A stretch of 64,000 bases of DNA from Spongospora subterranea f. sp. subterranea (taxonomy: Eukaryota > Endomyxa: Phytomyxea > Phytomyxea > Plasmodiophorida): assembly GCA_049724395.1 (NCBI GenBank), contig JAUGWO010000070.1, positions 1-64,000 of the forward strand, in the 5' to 3' direction. The notes below the pieces were generated by a model. That model was given only the letters and a program-made list of their open reading frames with translations. It did no database searches and had not been told where the DNA came from. The position numbers and the translations under genes were made by a program. How positions within the stretch are numbered: the first letter of the stretch is position 1; every line of letters begins with the position of its first letter. Positions 45,447-57,186 of the stretch are shown in pieces.

Positions 45447-47579
45447 ATGGGAAAGGAATTACACCAATCAATGCGCGATCTGAACATGATCCCTGAATCT
45501 GGAACAGCTGAGGCCAAGACCTGGGCTGCTGGCGCCAAGGAGCGTGGTAATGCTGCATTCGTCAAGGGTGATTTCCGTGGCGCTATTCATCACTTTACCG
45601 CCGCGATCAAGGCTGATCCCTCAGACAAGGTCTTCTACTCTAACCGTTCCGCCGCCCACGCCTCCCTGGACAAGTTCGAGGAAGCCGCCACCGACGCCCA
45701 GCTCGCCGTTGACATTGACCGTACTTGGTCAAAGGCGTGGCTCCGTCTTGGATTCGCCTTGTTCAAGTTGGGCCGATTGGAAGAGTCTAAAGCCGCTTAC
45801 GAGTCTGGTATTAGCCATGACGCTGAGAGCGCTCAATTGCGAGAGAGTCTGGAGGAAGTGACCAGCGCCATCGCCAAACAAGAACTCCTCAACGAGCCCG
45901 TCATCGGTATCGATCTGGGCACGACATTCTCCTGTGTCGCCGTCTGGCAGGATGGCAAGGCCAGAGTCCTCCCTAATGTCAATGGCGACCTGACCACACC
46001 GTCATGGGTCGCCTTCACTGAGGATGGCCACCGTCTCGTTGGTGATGCCGCCAAGCGCCAAGCTGCCAACAACACTGGCCGTACTCTCTATAACATCAAG
46101 CGTATCATTGGGCGTCAGTTCAGCGAGTGTTTCCAGGAGGTTAAACAGATGCCGTTCAAGGTCACCGAGCACCCATCCAATGGACGTCCCTTGATCGAGG
46201 TCGCCGGAACCCAATACCAGGCCGAGCAGATCTCTGCTATGGTTCTTGAGGAGATGAAGCGCAGCGCTGAAGCCGTTCTAGGTCGTACCGTTAAGAAGGC
46301 TGTCATCACTGTCCCCGCTTACTTCAACGACGCTCAGCGCCGTTTGACCAAAGACGCTGGCGCTATTGCAGGACTTGATGTTCTCCGTATTATCAATGAG
46401 CCAACTGCCGCCGCTCTTGCTTATGGTCTGGATGTCAAGGCCAAGAACAGTATGGATAATGAGGACGAGGAAGGTGATGATAAGGTCATGCCCGCTACCA
46501 ACGTGCTCGTCTTCGATCTCGGTGGTGGTACATTTGATGTGTCGCTCCTTCGTATTGATAACGGTGTGTTCGAGGTCAAGGCGACCGATGGTGATACTCA
46601 TCTTGGAGGTGAAGACTTCGACAATGAAATCAGTGAATGGGTCCAGAGCGAGGTTCGTAAGTCATTAGGACGTGATGTGTTCAAGGGCAACGACAAGGCT
46701 CTACGTAAATTGCAATCCGCCTGTGAAGCCGCCAAGCGTGAGCTATCGTCCAGACAATCAACAGTGATTGAGTTAGCCGTTGGCGAGGATGAGATCTCAG
46801 TGCCCATGACCCGTACTCAGCTTGAGGAGATCTGCGATAAAACCTTCGGCCGTTGTATGGAGTCAGTTAAGCGCGTCCTGGTCGATGCTAAATGCGCCAA
46901 GGCCGAGGTTGATGAGGTTGTCCTTGTTGGTGGCAGTACCCGTATCCCTCGTGTTCAGCAGATCCTGTCCGACTTCTTTGGCGGAAAAGTTCTGTGCAAA
47001 TCTGTTAACCCTGATGAGGCTGTCGCTATTGGTGCCGCTATCCAGGGCGCCATCCTCTCTGGTGTTCGCAGCTCGGCCACTGACAACCTTCTCCTTGTCG
47101 ATGTTGTCCCTCTCTCTCTGGGAATTGAGTGCAAGAACAACGTGTTCGCTATCATCGTTCCCCGTAACACCTCGATTCCCTGCAAGAAATCCCACGAGTT
47201 CACCACAGTTGAGGACTATCAGACCAGTGTCGACGTTCGTGTCTTTGAAGGACTTCGCTCCAACACCGACGGAAACCATCTTCTAGGAGAGTTCACAATC
47301 CGGGGTATTGAACGTGCCAAAAAGGGTGTCGCCAAGATCGATGTCTGCTTCGATTTGAACGCGAACGGTTTATTGACTGTCACTGCTCATGATAAGGTCA
47401 CTGGTGCTAAAGCCAATGTTGAAGTTCAACACGATGCTGGACGTCTATCAGCTGAAGAGATTGAGCAAATGCAGGTTGAAGCCGCTAAATTCAGACGCGA
47501 GGATGAACGTCGCGCGCGTGAAGCTGAACGACGGGCGGAACGGGAAGGACGTCTTGATGATGAAGACCTTGAAGAATGA
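45447..47579 (+). CDS. TPR-Hsp70 fusion chaperone
   Basis: 710 residues, one exon. Residues 27-128 form three TPR repeats (KERGNAAFVKGDFRGAIHHF, YSNRSAAHASLDKFEEA, KAWLRLGFALFKLGRLEESK). K31, N35, N66, K96 and R100 match the dicarboxylate-clamp residues that in HOP and related co-chaperones grip the EEVD tail of Hsp70/Hsp90. From 153 a full Hsp70 ATPase domain follows: IGIDLGTTFSC, VPAYFNDAQRRLTKDAG, IINEPTAAALAYGL, VFDLGGGTFDVSLL and VLVGGSTRIPRVQQIL. An acidic insert (SMDNEDEEGDDK) precedes the phosphate-2 motif. A beta-type substrate domain (DVVPLSLGIECKNN to GLLTVTAHD) follows. The protein then ends in a charged helix, RRAREAERRAEREGRLDDED, lacking the helical lid and the EEVD motif. Probably cytosolic, since no signal peptide is present. 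Whether it folds clients or acts as an adaptor is inference. Confidence 0.95.
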   Translation: MGKELHQSMRDLNMIPESGTAEAKTWAAGAKERGNAAFVKGDFRGAIHHFTAAIKADPSDKVFYSNRSAAHASLDKFEEAATDAQLAVDIDRTWSKAWLRLGFALFKLGRLEESKAAYESGISHDAESAQLRESLEEVTSAIAKQELLNEPVIGIDLGTTFSCVAVWQDGKARVLPNVNGDLTTPSWVAFTEDGHRLVGDAAKRQAANNTGRTLYNIKRIIGRQFSECFQEVKQMPFKVTEHPSNGRPLIEVAGTQYQAEQISAMVLEEMKRSAEAVLGRTVKKAVITVPAYFNDAQRRLTKDAGAIAGLDVLRIINEPTAAALAYGLDVKAKNSMDNEDEEGDDKVMPATNVLVFDLGGGTFDVSLLRIDNGVFEVKATDGDTHLGGEDFDNEISEWVQSEVRKSLGRDVFKGNDKALRKLQSACEAAKRELSSRQSTVIELAVGEDEISVPMTRTQLEEICDKTFGRCMESVKRVLVDAKCAKAEVDEVVLVGGSTRIPRVQQILSDFFGGKVLCKSVNPDEAVAIGAAIQGAILSGVRSSATDNLLLVDVVPLSLGIECKNNVFAIIVPRNTSIPCKKSHEFTTVEDYQTSVDVRVFEGLRSNTDGNHLLGEFTIRGIERAKKGVAKIDVCFDLNANGLLTVTAHDKVTGAKANVEVQHDAGRLSAEEIEQMQVEAAKFRREDERRAREAERRAEREGRLDDEDLEE

Positions 47580-48880
47580 TAAATCTACACAATCTATATC
47601 CTGTAATACATTCTCATAGTCCCCATTGCCTTTATGATAATGTGCCTATTAATTACTCCAATAATTTCAGTTTAGTATTGTAGTAACTCATAAAAAAATC
47701 ACAGTCCAATGTTGATGAAAAGGAACATGGTCAAGCGATAGTGCTAACCATTGCAGGTATACCGTTTGGCGATGATCAAGCCAACAACTACAGTACCATA
47801 GTCCTATTTGAATATTTGCTACTACCACCAAGATCTGCACTAGGGGCCGCTTCACCCAGGCCGCTTCGCTGCCTGACCCCCACGCCTTCCTACTCATTGC
47901 CACTTACCTTGGCGACAAGAGTTGCCGGGTCTAATAACCGCCTTCTCTGATGATGGATCGGGAACTCGTCATACTGATTATGACGTCGGAATCTATTAAA
48001 TAGGCATTATTGGTTGGGAATGCCTGCCTGGAACTATGAAATCCTGTGAATAATTTTTCATTTTCAAGATGATGTATGATTGACACATTGTTCACTGGTC
48101 TGTTTGGCCTGGTTATATCCTTTGTTAAAAGTTTCGATAGCCTGCAGCGGGTGCAATAATCGCTGTTGTTGCGGTTGCCCTTGTTGTAACAATCGCTGTG
48201 GTTCTTGCAGATACAGTAGCAGATTCGTCAATCTCCCGATTATGGTACAAGAGAAATTCTGGAGACTGTTCTGACGTGAAAACCTCCTCAATGCGACATC
48301 CTGATTCCCGTTGCTTGGGGCGACATCATAGGTGGATTTAACTGAGATGGTTAGTTTAGATATACAGAGGTTTAAGTCAGAGGTCGGCAGCAGGTTTCCA
48401 TTGCAGCCACATTGCATCCCAAATAGACGATATTTACCAATCTGTTCATTATTATCAAATGATTTCCAGTTTCCTTTGAATCTGGAACTAGATTTGAACT
48501 CGTGTTTGTTTGTGCAGCAAGTGGACCTCTGTGGTTATCGTATACGTAGATGGACTGTGATTACGTAAGTGTTGAATGCAATCACAATGAAGGATAACTT
48601 CTCTGTTCATTTGATACAGGATGTGATTGGGCGAAGTGTAGAACATATGCTGTGTTCCCTCCTGTGTTGATCGGTTGAGGATAACCCTGAATGATCTGGA
48701 GGGTCTGTCCAATTTAGCAGCGGCTCATAAATCAGACTGAATTCGTAGACGCGTCGCATTAACCCCAGATGCGATCCAGGGTCTTGCACTGTTTGAACGA
48801 CACCTTTGAGTATAATACCTGATGTGGACAGCGATGATCGGAATATAGACTCAAACTTCTGTATGAGTATGAGGAGAACT
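47580..48880. other. No gene assigned; possible coding fragments on minus strand
   Basis: About 1.3 kb. Minus frames at 48064-48417 (117 residues, Gln/Leu-rich: LLQQGQPQQQRLLHPLQ) and 48607-48789 (including MQDPGSHLGLMRRVYEFSLI) could be exons of a short-intron host gene, but I recognise no domain and could not find convincing splice joins. Confidence 0.35.
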
Positions 48881-48884
48881 GGAG

Positions 48885-51800
48885 GAGTAGAGGAGAACTG
48901 AGGGAAGGGAGAGGTGTGAGACTAGGTGTGAGATAAATGGAGTTCCTGGAGGAGTAGAGGAGAACTGAGGGAGAGGTGTGAGATAAATGGAGTTCCTGGA
49001 GGAGTAGAGGAGAACTGAGGAAGAGGTGTGAGATAAATGGAGTTCCTGGAGGAGTAGAGGAGAACTGAGGGAGAGGTGTGAGATAAATGGAGTTCCTGGA
49101 GGAGTAGAGGAGAACTGAGGAAGAGGTGTGAGATAAATGGAGTTCCTGGAGGAGTAGAGGAGAACTGAGGGAGAGGTGTGAGATAAATGGAGTTCCTGGA
49201 GGAGTAGAGGAGAACTGAGGGAGAGGTGTGAGATAAATGGAGTTCCTGGAGGAGTAGAGGAGAACTGAGGAAGAGGTGTGAGATAAATGGAGTTCCTGGA
49301 GGAGTAGAGGAGAACTGAGGAAGAGGTGTGAGATAAATGGAGTTCCTGGAGGAGTAGAGGAGAACTGAGGGAGAGGTGTGAGATAAATGGAGTTCCTGGA
49401 GGAGTAGAGGAGAACTGAGGGAGAGGTGTGAGATAAATGGAGTTCCTGGAGGAGTAGAGGAGAACTGAGGGAGAGGTGTGAGATAAATGGAGTTCCTGGA
49501 GGAGTAGAGGAGAACTGAGGGAGAGGTGTGAGATATGGAGTTCCTGGAGGAGTAGAGGAGAACTGAGGGAGAGGTGTGGATAAATGGAGTAGAGGAGAAC
49601 TGAGGGAGAGGTGTGAGATAAATGGAGTTCCTGGAGGAGTAGAGGAGAACTGAGGGAGAGGTGTGAGATAAATGGAGTTCCTGGAGGAGTAGAGGAGAAC
49701 TGAGGGAGAGGTGTGAGATAAATGGAGTTCCTGGAGGAGTAGAGGAGAACTGAGGGAGAGGTGTGAGATAAATGGAGTTCCTGGAGGAGTAGAGGAGAAC
49801 TGAGGGAGAGGTGTGAGATAAATGGAGTTCCTGGAGGAGTAGAGGAGAACTGAGGAAGAGGTGTGAGATAAATGGAGTTCCTGGAGGAGTAGAGGAGAAC
49901 TGAGGGAGAGGTGTGAGATAAATGGAGTTCCTGGAGGAGTAGAGGAGAACTGAGGAAGAGGTGTGAGATAAATGGAGTTCCTGGAGGAGTAGAGGAGAAC
50001 TGAGGGAGAGGTGTGAGATAAATGGAGTTCCTGGAGGAGTAGAGGAGAACTGAGGAAGAGGTGTGAGATAAATGGAGTTCCTGGAGGAGTAGAGGAGAAC
50101 TGAGGGAGAGGTGTGAGATAAATGGAGTTCCTGGAGGAGTAGAGGAGAACTGAGGAAGAGGTGTGAGATAAATGGAGTTCCTGGAGGAGTAGAGGAGAAC
50201 TGAGGGAGAGGTGTGAGATAAATGGAGTTCCTGGAGGAGTAGAGGAGAACTGAGGAAGAGGTGTGAGATAAATGGAGTTCCTGGAGGAGTAGAGGAGAAC
50301 TGAGGGAGAGGTGTGAGATAAATGGAGTTCCTGGAGGAGTAGAGGAGAACTGAGGGAGAGGTGTGAGATAAAGTGAATAAATGGAGTTCCTGGAGGAGTA
50401 GAGGAGAACTGAGGGAGAGGTGTGAGATAAATGGAGTTCCCTAGAGGTGGAGAGGAACTGAGAGGTGTGAGATAAATGGAGTTCCTGGAGGAGTAGAGGA
50501 GAACTGAGGGAGAGGTGTGAGATAAATGGAGTTCCTGGAGGAGTAGAGGAGAACTGAGGGAGAGGTGTGAGATAAATGGAGTTCCTGGAGGAGTAGAGGA
50601 GAACTGAGGGAGAGGTGTGAGATAAATGGAGTTCCTGGAGGAGTAGAGGAGAACTGAGGGAGAGGTGTGAGATAAATGGAGTTCCTGGAGGAGTAGAGGA
50701 GAACTGAGGGAGAGGTGTGAGATAAATGGAGTTCCTGGAGGAGTAGAGGAGAACTGGAGGAGTAGAGGAGAACTGAGGGAGAGGTGTGAGATAAATGGAG
50801 TTCCTGGAGGAGTAGAGGAGAACTGAGGGAGAGGTGTGAGATAAATGGAGTTCCTGGAGGAGTAGAGGAGAACTGAGGGAGAGGTGTGAGATAAATGGAG
50901 TTCCTGGAGGAGTAGAGGAGAACTGAGGAAGAGGTGTGAGGAGTGAGAACTGAGGGAGAGGTGTGAGATAAATGGAGTTCCTGGAGGAGTAGAGGAGAAC
51001 TGAGGAAGAGGTGTGAGATAAATGGAGTTCCTGGAGGAGTAGAGGAGAACTGAGGGAGAGGTGTGAGATAAATGGAGTTCCTGGAGGAGTAGAGGAGAAC
51101 TGAGGGAGAGGTGTGAGATAAATGGAGTTCCTGGAGGAGTAGAGGAGAACTGAGGGAGAGGTGTGAGATAAATGGAGTTCCTGGAGGAGTAGAGGAGAAC
51201 TGAGGGAGAGGTGTGAGATAAATGGAGTTCCTGGAGGAGTAGAGGAGAACTGAGGAAGAGGTGTGAGATAAATGGAGTTCCTGGAGGAGTAGAGGAGAAC
51301 TGAGGGAGAGGTGTGAGATAAATGGAGTTCCTGGAGGAGTAGAGGAGAACTGAGGAAGAGGAGGTGGTGTGAGATAAATGGAGTTCCTGGAGGAGTAGAG
51401 GAGAACTGAGGGAGAGGTGTGAGATAAATGGAGTTCCTGGAGGAGTAGAGGAGAACTGAGGGTAGAGGTGTGAGATAAATGGAGTTCCTGGAGGAGTAGA
51501 GGAGAACTGAGGAAGAGGTGAGATAAATGGAGTTCCTGGAGGAGTAGAGGAGAACTGAGGAGGAGTTGAGATAAATGGAGTTCCTGGAGGAGTAGAGGAG
51601 AACTGAGGAAGAGGTGTGAGATAAATGGAGTTCCTGGAGGAGTAGAGGAGAACTGAGGGAGAGGTGTGAGATAAATGGAGTTCCTGGAGGAGTAGAGGAG
51701 AACTGAGGAAGAGGTGTGAGATAAATGGAGTTCCTGGAGGAGTAGAGGAGAACTGAGGGAGAGGTGTGAGATAAATGGAGTTCCTGGAGGAGTAGAGGAG

Positions 51801-53080
51801 AACTGAGGATGAAGAGGTGTGAGATAAATGGAGTTGGAGGAGTAGAGGAGAACTGGAGGAGTAGAGGAGTTCCTGGAGGAGTGAGGGAAGAGGTGTGAGA
51901 TAAATGGAGTTCCTGGAGGAGTAGAGGAGAACTGAGGAAGAGGTGTGAGATAAATGGAGTTCCTGGAGGAGTAGAGGAGAACTGAGGGAGAGGTGTGAGA
52001 TAAATGGAGTTCCTGGAGAGAGTAGAACTGAGGGAGAACTGAGGAGGAGAGGTGTGAGATAAATGGAGTTCCTGGAGGAGTAGAGGAGAACTGAGGGAGA
52101 GGTGTGAGATAAATGGAGTTCCTGGAGGAGTAGAGGAGAACTGAGGGAGAGGTGTGAGATAAATGGAGTTCCTGGAGGAGTAGAGGGAGAGTTCCTGGAG
52201 GAGTAGAGGAGAACTGAGGGAGAGGTGTGAGATAAATGGAGTTCCTGGAGGAGTAGAGGAGAACTGAGGGAGAGGTGTGAGATAAATGGAGTTCCTGGAG
52301 GAGTAGAGGAGAACTGACGGGAGAGGTGTGAGATAAATGGAGTTCCTGGAGGAGTAGAGGAGAGAGGTGTGAGATAAATGGAGTTCCTGGAGGAGTAGAG
52401 GAGAACTGAGGAAGAGGTGTGAGATAAATGGAGTTCCTGGAGGAGTAGAGGAGAACTAGAGGTGTGAGATAAATGGAGTTCCTGGAGGAGTAGAGGAGAA
52501 CTGAGGGAGAGGTGTGAGATAAATGGAGTTCCTGGAGGAGTAGAGGAGAACTGAGGGAGAGGTGTGAGATAAATGGAGTTCCTGGAGGAGTAGAGGAGAA
52601 CTGAGAGGTGTGAGATAAATGGAGTTCCTGGAGGAGTAGAGGAGAACTGAGGGAGAGGTGTGAGATAAATGGAGTTCCTGGAGGAGTAGAGGAGAACTAA
52701 GGGAGAGGTGTGAGATAAATGGAGTTCCTGGAGGAGTAGAGGAGAACTGAGGGAGAGGTGTGAGATAAATGGAGTTCCTGGAGGAGTAGAGGAGAACTGA
52801 GGAAGAGGTGTGAGATAAATGGAGTTCCTGGAGGAGTAGAGGAGAACTGAGAGGGAGAGGTGTGAGATAAATGGAGTTCCTGGAGGAGTAGAGGAGAACT
52901 GAGGAAGAGGTGTGAGATAAATGGAGTTCCTGGAGGAGTAGAGGAGAACTGAGGGAGAGGTGTGAGATAAATGGAGTTCCTGGAGTAGAGGAGAACTGAG
53001 GGAGAGGTGTGAGATAAATGGAGTTCCTGGAGGAGTAGAGGAAAACTAAAAGAGAGGTGTGAGATAAATGGAGCTCCTGG
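48885..53080. repeat. 50-bp minisatellite, about 4.2 kb
   Basis: The unit starts GGAGTTCCTGGAGGAGTAGA and continues GGAGAACTGAGGGAGAGGTG TGAGATAAAT, period 50. Two variants, GAGGGAGAGG and GAGGAAGAGG, alternate irregularly. There is a handful of truncated or fused units (for example near 49560, 50450, 51840 and 52190). On the minus strand the unit contains no stop in any frame, so a 50-residue higher repeat (FISHLSLSSPLLLQELHLSH..) stays open for long distances, but it has no ATG. Probably non-coding. Confidence 0.95.
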
Positions 53081-53870
53081 AGCTTCAAAGTCTCCCAAGT
53101 ATTTGTTGAATCAATTGAATGTTGGCTTCGCTCCTATTTGTTAGTGCTGTTTTATCTGTCTGTTTTTTTTGCAATGTCGATGGACTCTATGATACTGGTT
53201 TAAGCAGTAATTAAAGACCTTTGAAAAGACTTTACTGCAAAGAGGACACTGGCCAGTTGTTAACTGCCCCTATCTGACTGATTTGTTTTCGTTCTTTGAG
53301 GGGTTTATCAGCTTTATGCTTCTTCTGATGCAATTCTCGTAGCGACTTATAGACTTTTTTGCAATTTAAGGAACTCTTGAGATTTTCATACAAAGAAAAT
53401 TTAGGGCATGATCTCTCAAAATGACCTTAACGAAAAATCACAAGGGCCATCAATAGCTTACTCCTTCTTATTGACTGCTAACCCCCTTTTCATTGGCATT
53501 ATCATGGCTGCAGTTAATTTCCTTTTATGCGAATTGCATGATTCAAAACTAGCATGAAGTTTTACCGAAGTCTCCACAACATGACAAAGATTCATAGCAT
53601 CGTCCATCCCCACTATATCGCGCATCGTCAGCAAGTTGAATTGATTACCTCCAAATCAAGCTAGTACTTAAATCATTGCCAACGAACAAACCACCAATAG
53701 ATTGCCGCATTGTCCTACTTGAGTAGATAATTAAACTTTAGAGAAAGTGAATTTTCAACCTGTATATTTTGACAAGGGGTGAGTTTGGGTTTTATTTCAG
53801 ATCGCCTTGTATTATTGTTTGTCAGAACGTATTAATTCTCTTAGGCGTTTATTTGGTGGCGTTGTTGATG
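53081..53870. other. No gene recognised
   Basis: About 790 bp of AT-rich sequence between the minisatellite and the inverted repeat of the NTPase remnant. No open frame of note. Confidence 0.5.
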
Positions 53871-53872
53871 AT

Positions 53873-54249
53873 AATTAAACATTTTAATTTTGAATTGCTG
53901 ATGGTGGATTATATGGTTTTGATGAATCGCAACGTCCTCACTTGATTATGCTCAACATTTTTTTACGCCATTTCTCGTCTGTTTCCCCAACCTTAAAAGC
54001 ACAAAGGATTCCAGGGTATTTGATCAAAGAATGGGTAATACCAAAATTTATAGTATCCGCAGGAAGCATCATGACAATTTCGATTCTCTAGACCTCTTGC
54101 TTTAACACAGAGATGAGAGAGCTTGCTAGATCTTTAGCATATTTCAAGTTCAAGCCGTGTGAGGCTGAACTTGTAACTTGAACAAACCGGAACAGGAGAG
54201 ATTGTTCAAACTTCACCAAACTAACAAGGTCAAAACCGCCTTGATTCCA
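53873..54249 (+). repeat. Left arm of 375-bp inverted repeat
   Basis: Starts TAATTAAACATTTTAATTTT. Inverse of 55305-55680 with small differences. Includes the C-terminal coding part of the NTPase remnant. Confidence 0.85.
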
Positions 54250-55304
54250 TTTACGGGGTATAAGCCAGCATCCAGGAACAAGGCGGTCGGGAACTTGTGC
54301 CATAGAATCAGAGTCCCAGTTGCATTCAACGTAATCCGCTATTGCCACTTTTCATTACCTAGGTCCAAACAACCACCTTTACAAGCGATGATTTGATTAA
54401 TGAAGTCCATTTCCACAATCCACCCCGTAAACGAGGGATTCTGCAATCCAGAAGCAATGCCATACGCCAGCAGCACTGCTTCACTTCCTCCTTCTCGAAG
54501 AGCAATCTTGGCCCGCAATATAAGGGCTTGTGAAAAATTTGCGATGTGAGTTGCCAGGGTACGAAAACATCAAATGATTAACACTAACAATGGTTCGTTC
54601 CCCAACTACCCCTCTGAGCATATCGATGCTGTTTGGTGCAGATGCAAAAAACAGTTTGATAAGGGCAAGAACTTCATCGAGTTGTATTTCAAACATCCAT
54701 CTTGCCGAACAACCAGCATAGTAATGCTTACTGAGAATACAGTGTTCAAGCTCCACATCATCAATTGTGAGATTTACATCTGCTGTTAAAGAATATTTGA
54801 CGTTTTGAAAAAATTCAATGTCCGATAAAGCATTACGATATTCTTCGATAGTCCATGGATATGACTGAAAGAAGCATATTCCCCGATCTTGGTCAAGCTC
54901 AAAATTGAATTTGACAGCGAGATACGCAACCATGATCGCTTTTCTTTCAGGGTTGAAATAATTGTTGAAAACGGCTCTTGTAAGCTCATTGTCCTCAGAA
55001 CCGGTAACTCCATCGATAATGACGATATCGGCCATAGTTGTTGTGATATAGTCTGGAATATCTGAGAACACAATGGGAAAAATCGAGATGAAACCCACTT
55101 TGTGGAGAGAGTAAAACATAGAGATTTTGGGCATGTTGAGATATCTTAATCCATAAGAGCGTTTTGCCAAAAATCTTGCCCTGAAAACATGCCCAAAACC
55201 AGACAGTGATTGATTTTCCTACTCCTGGAGGACCAAAATGTTGAGCATAATCAAGTGAGGACGTTGCGATTCATCAAAACCATATAATCCACCATCAGCA
55301 ATTA

Positions 55305-55680
55305 TGGAATCAAGGCGGTTTTGACCTTGTTGGTTTGGTGAAGTTTGAACAATCTCTCCTGCTCCGGTTTGTTCAAGTTACAAGTTCAGCCTCACACGGC
55401 TTGAACTTGAAATATGCTAAAGATCTAGCAAGCTCTCTCATCTCTGTGTTAAAGCAAGAGGTCTAGAGAATCGAAATTGTCATGATGCTTCCTGCGGATA
55501 CTATAAATTTTGGTATTACCCATTCTTTGATCAAATACCCTGGAATCCTTTGTGCTTTTAAGGTTGGGGAAACAGACGAGAAATGGCGTAAAAATGTTGA
55601 GCATAATCAATGAGGACGTTTGCGATTCATCAAAACCATATAATCCACCATCAGCAATTCAAAATTAAAATGTTTAATTA
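55305..55680 (-). repeat. Right arm of 375-bp inverted repeat
   Basis: Inverse of 53873-54249. Its outermost 67 bp (55595-55661) also repeat the adjacent inner segment 55237-55303. Confidence 0.85.
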
Positions 55681-55694
55681 CCGTCAGGGGGATC

Positions 55695-57185
55695 GATCTG
55701 GAAACACGTGCGCGGCATGGTCGCGTGAACTACGGGCCTCTGGCTGGAGAGTGTACACACACTGAGTGGGCATGGTCGCGTGAACTACGGGCCTCTGGCT
55801 GGAGAGTGTACACACACTGAGTGGGCATGGTCGCGTGGACTACGGGCCTCTGGCTGGAGAGTGTACACACACTGACGTGGGCATGGTCGCGTGGACTACG
55901 GGCCACTGACCGCAGAGTGTACACACACTCACGGGGGCATGGTCGCGTTCATGACCGTAATATGACCGTGGTCTGTGTGTACCCTCTGTAGGCCTCGGCA
56001 AGGGTATTCTGAAACTACATTATGAACACACACTCCAGCCAGTGGCCCATAGTCCTCGCGACCATGGTCAGTGTGTGTACACTCTCCAGCCAGTGGCCCA
56101 TAGTCCTCGCGACCATGCCCCCGTCAGTGTGTGTACACTCTCCATCCAGTGGCCCGTAGTGTGTGTCCTCGCGACCATGCCCATGGTCAGTGTGTGTACA
56201 CTCTCCATCCAGTGGCCCATAGTCCTCGCGACCATGCCCCCGTCAGTGTGTGTACACTCTCCAGCCAGTGGCCCATAGTCCTCGCGACCATGCCCCCGTC
56301 AGTGTGTGTACACTCTCCAGCCAGTGGCCCATAGTCCTCGCGACCATGCCCCCGTCAGTGTGTGTACACTCTCCAGCCAGTGGCCCATAGTCCTCGCGAC
56401 CATGCCCCCGTCAGTGTGTGTACACTCTCCAGCCAGTGGCCCATAGTCCTCGCGACCATGCCCCCGTCAGTGTGTGTACACTCTCCAGCCAGTGGCCCAT
56501 AGTCCTCGCGACCATGCCCCCGTCAGTGTGTGTACACTCTCCAGCCAGTGGCCCATAGTCCTCGCGACCATGCCCCCGTCAGTGTGTGTACACTCTCCAG
56601 CCAGTGGCCCATAGTCCTCGCGACCATGCCCCCGTCAGTGTGTGTACACTCTCCAGCCAGTGGCCCATAGTCCTCGCGACCATGCCCCCGTCAGTGTGTG
56701 TACACTCTCCAGCCAGTGGCCCATAGTCCTCGCGACCATGCCCCCGTCAGTGTGTGTACACTCTCCATCCAGTGGCCCATAGTCCTCGCGACCATGCCCC
56801 CGTCAGTGTGTGTACACTCTCCAGCCAGTGGCCCATAGTCCTCGCGACCATGCCCCCGTCAGTGTGTGTACACTCTCCAGCCAGTGGCCCATAGTCCTCG
56901 CGACCATGCCCCCGTCAGTGTGTGTACACTCTCCAGCCAGTGGCCCATAGTCCTCGCGACCATGCCCCCGTCAGTGTGTGTACACTCTCCAGCCAGTGGC
57001 CCATAGTCCTCGCGACCATGCCCCCGTCAGTGTGTGTACACTCTCCAGCCAGTGGCCCATAGTCCTCGCGACCATGCCCCCGTCAGTGTGTGTACACTCT
57101 CCAGCCAGTGGCCCATAGTCCTCGCGACCATGCCCCCGTCAGTGTGTGTACACTCTCCATCCAGTGGCCCGTAGTCCACGCGACC
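55695..57185. repeat. 56-bp minisatellite with orientation switch
   Basis: From 56037 to 57185 about 20 units of 56 bp run in one orientation (CTCCAGCCAGTGGCCCATAG then TCCTCGCGACCATGCCCCCG then TCAGTGTGTGTACA). From 55715 to about 55945 four to five related units run in the opposite orientation. About 90 bp of partly related sequence joins the two blocks. Short ORFs (MYTLQPVAHSPRDHAPVSVC..) repeat in the array and are not considered genes. The array ends at the first exon of VPS33. Confidence 0.93.
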
Positions 57186-57186
57186 A

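Larger units (their letters stand above)
53873..55680 (-). pseudogene. Crinkler/RHS-like P-loop NTPase gene (fossil) with inverted flanks
   Basis: The minus strand encodes a P-loop (FGPPGVGKSITVWFWACFQG, about 55190-55240), a Walker B-like block (MADIVIIDGVTGSEDN, about 55000-55040) and, further on, a C-terminal piece GFDLVSLVKFEQSLLFRFVQ followed by SSASHGLNLKYAKDLASSL (54088-54240). This layout, an STAND-like NTPase followed by a restriction-endonuclease-like tail, is that of Crinkler and RHS proteins. The tail segment occurs again in inverted orientation at 55305-55480, so the gene is bounded by inverted repeats of about 375 bp (53873-54249 and 55305-55680). The copy is broken. Family assignment is by motif and is tentative. 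Confidence 0.6.

Noticed and set aside
46863-47279. Antisense ORF of 138 residues within the Hsp70 gene
   Set aside because: It is a shadow of a strongly conserved coding frame and has no recognisable domain.
52456-53098. Minus-strand Ser/Leu-rich ORFs in the 50-bp array
   Set aside because: They are by-products of a stop-free repeat unit; no start codon occurs in the unit itself.
48885-57185. CRISPR-like arrays
   Set aside because: Units are contiguous tandem repeats without unique spacers and lie in a eukaryotic context.
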